From assembly GCF_016808095.1 (NCBI RefSeq), contig NC_068976.1, positions 7,039,001-7,103,000 on the forward strand: a stretch of DNA of 64,000 nucleotides. The letters are read 5' to 3'. The notes under the pieces are model-generated. The model saw only the letters and a program-made list of their open reading frames with translations. It was not told the origin of the DNA and did no database searches. This document shows positions 57,865 to 64,000 of this stretch, piece by piece. The translations under genes were made by a program, and so were the position numbers. This stretch comes from Vigna angularis (lineage: Eukaryota > Streptophyta > Magnoliopsida > Fabales > Fabaceae). Each line of letters begins with the position of its first letter. Positions within the stretch are counted from its first letter, which is position 1.

Positions 57865-59090
57865 GACATCAGCCAACAGCTCGGTACATTTCATACATAT
57901 TTGATTTTAGCCAACCACGTTTTGTCCTAAAAAATAATGGTTGAGCAAACATCATCACTCAAACCATCATATATAAAACCTAAAATGTATGAAAACTCCA
58001 TATATGTAAACACTCCCAATGGTACAACTAAAATATAAAACATTCTTATTTATAAAAATTTTAAATCATATATCATTATCAAAATTGACGTATTAAAAAT
58101 TTTAATTTATTTAACACCAATTGAATAAAAATATAAACGAAAAGTCTAAAACTTTCCCGTGATAAAATAAAACTATAACATTAAAATTAAAACAAATAGT
58201 TTAAAATACCATAAAGTTTCCCTATCATTCTTTAAATCTCGCTGCTTTATTCATCGACTGGAACATTGATAAGATCATATCTTATCGTATAACAACACAA
58301 GTTATACGATATCGCATAAATACAAACAAACAAGGATGCTAACATAATAAACATCATAACATCAATATCACATATCAAACTCAATCATCAAGCCAGTACT
58401 ATGATTCTATCACACAAACCAAACTCCATTCAAAAATCTCCTTTAATTGTTAATACTCCAAAGAAAGGCCATGCATAATCACTCAACATTTGATTTTCGT
58501 AAGCTTCATAGAAACTGAAATAAAATATTTAGTTTAAGCAAAAATACAAAGGATTCTGAGATATAAATTCTAAACTAAAAGAAAAAACAAATTCATACAA
58601 TCTTTTACGACAATTAATTGTTTTCTATTCACCCAAATGTTATCAAATCACATCAACTTTTTTATTAATTTAAACGCGTGACAAATTTATTCCTTTTTGT
58701 TAACAAAATATATGTAAATGACTTTTATAATTCATTAAACTAATAAATAAACTTCTTCAATAAAACTTACCTTGATTCTTCTTGTAAACCACTTGAAAGA
58801 GTATAAAACCTTGAAGAAAAAACTATACCTACCGGTCCTCTCTCCCACCAACAAAAGCAAGAAACAAAATAAAAAGGAATATATTCAAGTTTCGACAAAT
58901 AAAAAGGAAAAAAGAAGCTTAATAATTAAATCAAACAAAATTTCAACCAAAAACATCAAAATAAAACTTTTTATTGGCTCAAAAATCATCAAGCCACCTT
59001 AGAACACATTTTATCCATTTTATCTGTGTATCTTATGTTATGATAAAGTTTATTATCTTCTCCATCAAATACACAACTCTTATTTATTAA
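57865..59090. other. AT-rich intergenic DNA
   Basis: No gene is visible; the lysine-rich 76-codon frame at 58772-59002 reflects A-rich composition. Confidence 0.45.
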
Positions 59091-59099
59091 AACAAGATC

Positions 59100-60845
59100 A
59101 TTTAAGTAACATTGTTTTGCGGTTTAACATAAACATCTAAACGAAATAGTGTTTAATCGTCTAAAATAAATAACTAGAAACCCTGAATATTACTTTTTAA
59201 GTGCCTAAACGATACAAGAGCACCAAATGATATTAAAACGTCTAACGTATGTTTTATAAGTGCTAAATGCTATAAAGACGGTAAAAGAATGTTTAATCAC
59301 GATAGCATCTAATAAAAAGTTATATCATCTAAGATACATATAACTAGTGCTAAATGCTATATATCTTAAATGCTTAAAGTTACTCAAAAAAGACAACGTT
59401 AAATGATAGTATTTGTATCATACCTAAACGCTTAGGATTGTCTAACGCTTTAATGCATGTACGTTCTAATAATCTTTTGTCTATTGTGTTGTGCTTTCTT
59501 TTTCTGTGGAGATTATCAACTTTATTCAAAAGTCTGTTCAGAATCAGAACAACGTTAGAAGATAAGAGGATATTCAAGGAAGGTCTCATACATGCTTTCT
59601 GCCTACTCTTTTCTTACACTTAACATAGTTGCTCTGCCAAGATACAACATACCTTTTAACTCTACCTTAGAGGCTACACGTATAGAAGAAAGTCAAAAGT
59701 TTTAAGTAACAGATCTTTTTGAAAACGTCTATATAAAGAAGTTTCATGAAAAGAAGAAGGAGAAAGTTATCAAGATTATTGTTACACACTCATTACTTAT
59801 CTTTAAGCCTTTTCTTTTAAGACTTATCTTTGAAAAACTCTTTTACAAGTTTTCAGAACTTGATTACATATCCTCTCTACGAGAATAATCTTCTGTTTTG
59901 TAATCTTTCAAAAACACTTTGTTGATTTTAGATTCAGAAGTGAATTCAAACACTTGTAAGTTTAACTTCGTGGAGTTAAACGTTCTAGTCAGTTGGACCA
60001 ATGTTAAAATCAGGAATGGTGAAACTTGTCTAACTAGTTGGTTAGTTTGTAAACTAGGAGTGGTTAAACTCGTGTTTAGTGGAACCCCTTAAATGGTTTT
60101 AAGGGAGAACTCGACATAGTTCAGTTTGGAATAAACCAGTATAAAAACAAAGCATGTTTTACTTTTTTTGTTTTTAAAAGTTATCCATTCAACGTTTTTT
60201 ATAAACATAAGTATTTAACTATTATTGTAGATCGTCTAACCCTTGCAAAGTAATATTAAATACTATTTGCAAAAAGTTTTAAAACACTATTTAAATCCCG
60301 TTTTTTAGTGTTTTCCTGTGTTTCATTATTTATTTCAATAATGGTGTAAAATAATGGTGGGAGAAATAATGTTGAAAAACTCTTCTACAAGTTTTCAGAA
60401 GTTCATTCTATTGATTACATATCTCTCTATGAGAATAATCTTCTATTTTGTAATCTTTCAAAAACACTTTATTGTTTTTATTCATAAATGAATTCAAACA
60501 CTTGTAAGTTTAACTCAGTGGAGTTAAGCATTATAGTTAGTTGGACTAATGTTGAAACTAGGAGCGGTGAAACTTGTCTAACCAATTGGTTAATTTGTAA
60601 ACTAGGAGTGGTTAAACTCGTGTTTAGTGGAACCCTTTAAATGATTTTAAGGAAGAATTTAACATAACTCAGTTTGGAGTGAATCAGTATAAAAACAAAG
60701 TGTGTTTTACTTCTTTTTTTTGTTTTTAAAAGTTATTCATTCAACACTTTTTATAAACTTAATTACCGTCTAATCCTTAAAAAATATTAATAAAAGTTAA
60801 AAGTTTTAAAACACTAATTAAACCCTTACTATTTATTTCGTACAA
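59100..60845 (+). repeat. Copia LTR remnant, same family as 17542-19130
   Basis: Phrases run in the same order as in the LTR at 17542: AAATAGTGTTTAATCGTCTA (59140), TTTAATGCATGTACG (59449), the 'GTTGGACCAATG...GGAATGGTGAAACTTG', 'AGTGGTTAAACTCGTG', 'AGTGGAACCCCTTAAATGG' and 'AAACCAGTATAAAAA' series (59990-60150). The LTR start was not found. The distal part is duplicated in tandem. Confidence 0.6.
59831..60845. repeat. Tandem duplication of the LTR end, about 0.54 kb offset
   Basis: TGAAAAACTCTTTTACAAGT at 59831 returns as TGAAAAACTCTTCTACAAGT at 60373, and the whole following 400-450 bases repeat with point changes and a 10-bp insertion near 60402. Confidence 0.9.
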
Positions 60846-61184
60846 TAGTATTTTTTTTGCACAAAGACAACTAATAAATTATCTCTTCGCAAATAAAATA
60901 AAAAACTAATAATCAAAGAGCATATTACTTAAGCAATTAAGACACCATATATCAAGACAAACCTATAGACTTAGTAAGCATTTATTTGAGCTTTTTCTTC
61001 CTACACCCAGATAGTTTCTTTCTACATTTTCATGAAGTATGATCAGTGTCAAAAATATTCCTCCATATAATTTTGTTAAAAAGACTTCAAATTGAGTCAC
61101 CGAAAATTTTCTAGATAGCATAATTCTGAAGTTAAAAATTTGGATGGTGAGTTTCAAATTGTACAAACCATAATTTATTAATAT
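60846..61184. other. AT-rich intergenic DNA
   Basis: No feature recognised; the 67-codon minus-strand frame at 60963-61166 has no domain. Confidence 0.45.
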
Positions 61185-61193
61185 TCAATGTTA

Positions 61194-62127
61194 GAGAGTT
61201 ACTCCCTTCACCATCCCAACTGCTCCCTACACCTCCCCATAATTTTTTTATTTCAAAAATATTCTAAGTTAAATTTTTTTAACTTTTACCATTTAACTTT
61301 ATTTACCTTTTTTAAAACCCTAATTCTGCAGTCTCAGTCCCTCACTTTTCTCTTTCTCTAATCACACACAAACCACATCCCCTTACTTTCTTTCTTCCTT
61401 TCTTCTTCTCTTCTCTACACACAAAGAGCCCCCACCCCGTCACTTTCACTCTTTCTCTCTTCTACACAGAGCCTCCACCCCTCCTTTTTTTCTCTTCGTT
61501 TATTCTTCCCTTGCATATTTTTGTGGTTAAAGCTTCCTTCTTTTTGTTCTTTTTGTATATGTGCTCTGTAAATGGATGTCTGTGGAGTGGTGCGTAAGAG
61601 GAAAAAGAAGAGAAACGTGAAGGCTTGAACGGATGTGGGAAACTCGTTCAGCCTTCAACAGATCTTGAGATCTGTCCGCGGATGTCGAGATCCGTTGAAG
61701 GCTGAACTGATTTCTTACATCCGTTCAAGCCTTCGGATCTCAAGATCCGTTGAAGGCTGAACGGATTTCCCACATCCTTCAACTCTATTATTTTCTTTTG
61801 TTTTTAGTTTACTAATTTTTTTTGTGGATTTTAATTTCTGAACATTGTAAATGTTTACTTGTGTGGATTTTACATAATTTAATAATTTTTGTAATATTTT
61901 TTATGTATAAAAAATTGTTAAAAAATAAAACAAATTTTTAAAAGAGAAAAGTAAGGGGATGGAGCTATAGAATTAGGGTTTCAAAAAAGTGAGAGGGTGG
62001 GAGATCCTTTATTCAATGGATCTTGATTTAAGTCAATCCTCATGAGAAAAAAAGCTTTTAATTACAGGATAAAATGGGAATAGAGAGGTGCAGGGAGTAA
62101 CCTGTGGTGGTGGAGGGAGTAATCCTC
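61194..62127. mobile_element. Mutator-like non-autonomous element (MULE MITE)
   Basis: The left end GAGAGTTACTCCCTTCACCA pairs with the complement of the right end (GAGGATTACTCCCTCCACCA), with pairing continuing over about 50-60 bases (second TTACTCCCT.CACCTC block in the right arm). The 9-bp duplication TCAATGTTA flanks it (61185-61193 and 62128-62136), the size typical of Mutator-like elements. The interior has a pyrimidine-rich stretch with a CTTTCTTCT-type repeat, a long internal inverted repeat (61615-61780) and no transposase. Confidence 0.88.
61615..61780. repeat. Internal inverted repeat of the MULE MITE
   Basis: GAAGGCTTGAACGGATGTGG on the left is mirrored by CATCCGTTCAAGCCTTC and by TTGAAGGCTGAACGGATTTCC on the right; AAGATCCGTTGAAGG and GAGATCTGT words repeat between. 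The segment can fold into a hairpin with more than one pairing register. Confidence 0.75.
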
Positions 62128-62136
62128 TCAATGTTA

Positions 62137-62654
62137 TTCAACATTTTTTAATTATGTAATCCAAAATGTGTGGAATTCAGATCGTATATTTTCAAACTAT
62201 TGAATGTATAATGTATTTCGTAGATCTAAATTTACTTTACAAATTTTATCATGGTACATCTAAATTAGATTTCTATATTATATAATACGGAATATTCATT
62301 TAATAGTGTTTCTTTTCATTATACAATCCAAAATTTAACTATTATTATAGTTATGAATTGTATAAACCAAATTGTAGTTTTTGATGTTCTAAATCGTACT
62401 GCGTAAAACTATAATAATTTTTTATTTTGAATTTTGCAATTCAAAAGTTATTTTGAAAACTATAATTGTTGCAAAAGGCAAAGTAATAATTATGAAATAT
62501 ATGGGGGTGTAAGAACAAGTCATGGGAGTGTAGAAAGAAATATTCCATTTATTGATCTGTAATTATAAAAACCCAATTGATCACTTTGTGCTGCAAAATA
62601 AAAATTTCTTATATAGTCGTACTTAACACCTAATAATATAAAAAAAATTAATAC
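62137..62654. other. AT-rich intergenic DNA
   Basis: No gene or repeat ends recognised. Confidence 0.45.
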
Positions 62655-62662
62655 GTGACTAC

Positions 62663-63166
62663 TAGGGATGACAATTTTACCCGCGAACACGGGTATCCGT
62701 GGGTAAAATCTACGACGGGTAGTAACTATCCGCGAATATTTACTACCCGTGGGTAACGGGTAGTGGGTATTTTAATACCCGCTTCTAAACGGGTTGGGTA
62801 CGGGTAGTATACTACCCGCCCCGCGGGTATCCGCTACCCGTGAAAAATTAAAAAAAAATTAATTTATATATTTTTTAATTAAATTAATTAAAAATAAAAT
62901 AAAATTATATTTTATTAGGTTAAATTTAATTAAAATTAAATTTTAATTTATATTATATTATATATATTTTTTGTAATTTTATTTAAATTTTATTTTAAAT
63001 ATGTATTAAATATTTCTTTTTTATTTTTTGCGGATATCCGCGGGTATCCGCGAATATTTTTTAAACGGATACCCGGCGCGTAACGAATCAGATAACGAGT
63101 ACAATTTTATATGGCGGATCAGATTGCGGATAGGCACTACCCATACTCGACCCGTTGCCATCCCTA
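62663..63166. mobile_element. hAT-type MITE (504 bp)
   Basis: Ends TAGGGATGACAA and the complement of TTGCCATCCCTA form a 12-bp inverted repeat with one mismatch. The flanks GTGACTAC (62655-62662) and GTCACTAC (63167-63174) match at 7 of 8 positions, fitting an aged 8-bp hAT duplication. Subterminal zones are dense with CGGGTA, TACCCG and GCGGGTATCCGC words. No coding capacity; a 96-codon frame at 63028-63318 crosses its right end into the AT repeat and is not real. Confidence 0.88.
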
Positions 63167-63225
63167 GTCACTACCCATATATAAATAGAAAAAGTCAGAA
63201 ACCATACTCCACCTTGAATAAAGAT

Positions 63226-63231
63226 CTATAT

Positions 63232-63298
<67 letters not shown>
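63226..63298. repeat. (TA)n microsatellite with one interruption
   Basis: TA run broken once by AAATA near 63243. Confidence 0.95.
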
Positions 63299-63301
<3 letters not shown>

Positions 63302-64000
63302 ATTTCAACTCAGGTTAAAATTTATCTAAATACAAGCCAAATTTAAATTTTCTTATTTAAATAATAAAATAAAATCATATCTTAAATATCCATCACAAAA
63401 AAACGTTTTTAAAGATAAAAGTCAAACAACTACAATACACTTATATTCTATGTCTATACTACTAACTACAATTAAAATTATTTTCGAAGACAACATATAT
63501 ATTTAAATAATAATTTCCATTTTTTATTAAAATCCTTTATTATGAAAATACACCGGCTATTAAAATATTACAATAATAAATTAAAAATAATCTTCCAAAT
63601 AAGATTTAACAAATAAAAAAAATTGCCCGTGCTTATGCACGATCTCATACTAGTTTAAACATAAAAAGCTTTAAAACAAACAATATATTACGAGAAAAAG
63701 TAGATATTCAATATAGAATGGGTTCGATTAAAGATAAATTGTTCTAGAGAATAATAAACATGTCCATCCACTACCCAATTTATGCCACCAATAATAGAAA
63801 AAAAAATACAACCCGTTTTAAATATCTCTTGTATAAAAATTAAATGCAAAACAATGTTAAACATAAAAGGATAAAAGAAACAGATGAAAATGAGATAATT
63901 TTGGGAACAAAATAAGGATGTATACAACTAATTGCTTACCAATAAAGGTGATATATACAAAACAGCATGGTATCCAATCCTTACAAGTAGTGCTCCCGGT
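63299..64000. other. AT-rich intergenic DNA to window end
   Basis: No gene is visible. A patch at 63625-63650 (GCCCGTGCTTATGCACGATC) is less AT-rich and partly palindromic; no function assigned. Confidence 0.4.

Noticed and set aside
63028..63318. 96-codon frame ending in Ile-Tyr repeats
   Set aside because: Runs from inside the hAT MITE into the TA microsatellite; no domain.

Overview
This window is plant nuclear DNA, most likely from a papilionoid legume (bean/Vigna type). The evidence is a spliced plant nitrate reductase gene, a second small spliced gene with plant-type introns, very AT-rich intergenic DNA, and a dense mix of plant class I and class II transposable elements. The genus is an inference from the general look of the nitrate reductase and the repeats; no database was searched.

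Layout. 1-3.27 kb: remains of a minus-strand Ty3/Gypsy retrotransposon of Tat/Ogre type, with broken gag, PBS and 5' LTR, a 107-bp tandem repeat, and a broken coiled-coil ORF in antisense. 5.10-6.44 kb: a non-autonomous CACTA transposon with a GGA target duplication. 6.69-11.85 kb (minus strand): an intact five-exon nitrate reductase gene coding for 889 aa, the main functional gene. 12.4-13.0 kb: a degenerate AT-rich repeat field. 13.6-16.8 kb: terminal-inverted-repeat elements carrying a cytochrome P450 fragment and other unidentified coding scraps (possible Pack-MULE). 17.5-19.1 kb: the 3' end of a Copia element. 19.4-21.3 kb: a non-autonomous hAT element with a perfect 8-bp duplication. 21.3-30.4 kb: old repeats and AT-rich DNA.

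30.4-36.8 kb: two solo LTRs of one long-LTR family in opposite orientation, each with its own 5-bp target duplication; the first contains a 34/68-bp minisatellite. 39.7-41.5 kb: a CACTA remnant with a broken PF03004-type transposase ORF and 27-bp hairpin repeats. 43.5-45.8 kb: a third, diverged LTR of the 30-36 kb family. 46.92-47.62 kb (plus strand): a small three-exon gene (166 aa, function unknown) with a GC-AG first intron and an (AT)n microsatellite just upstream. 50.3-51.5 kb: a second CACTA element of the same family as the first. 52.0-53.3 kb: a probable solo LTR. 55.0-57.9 kb: a complete but internally deleted Copia element with two LTRs, a CTTAA duplication and an acidic repeat block between its zinc knuckle and protease. 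58.8-60.8 kb: Copia LTR remnants with a 0.54-kb tandem duplication. 61.2-62.1 kb: a Mutator-like MITE with a 9-bp duplication. 62.7-63.2 kb: a hAT-type MITE.

Only two loci look like working host genes: nitrate reductase (cytosolic NADH-dependent reduction of nitrate to nitrite) and the small unknown gene. The rest is transposon biology. I found no tRNA or rRNA genes and no CRISPR array. The nearest things to novelty are the Copia derivative with the acidic repeat domain, the chimeric gene-fragment region at 13.6-16.8 kb, and the unusual intron structures.
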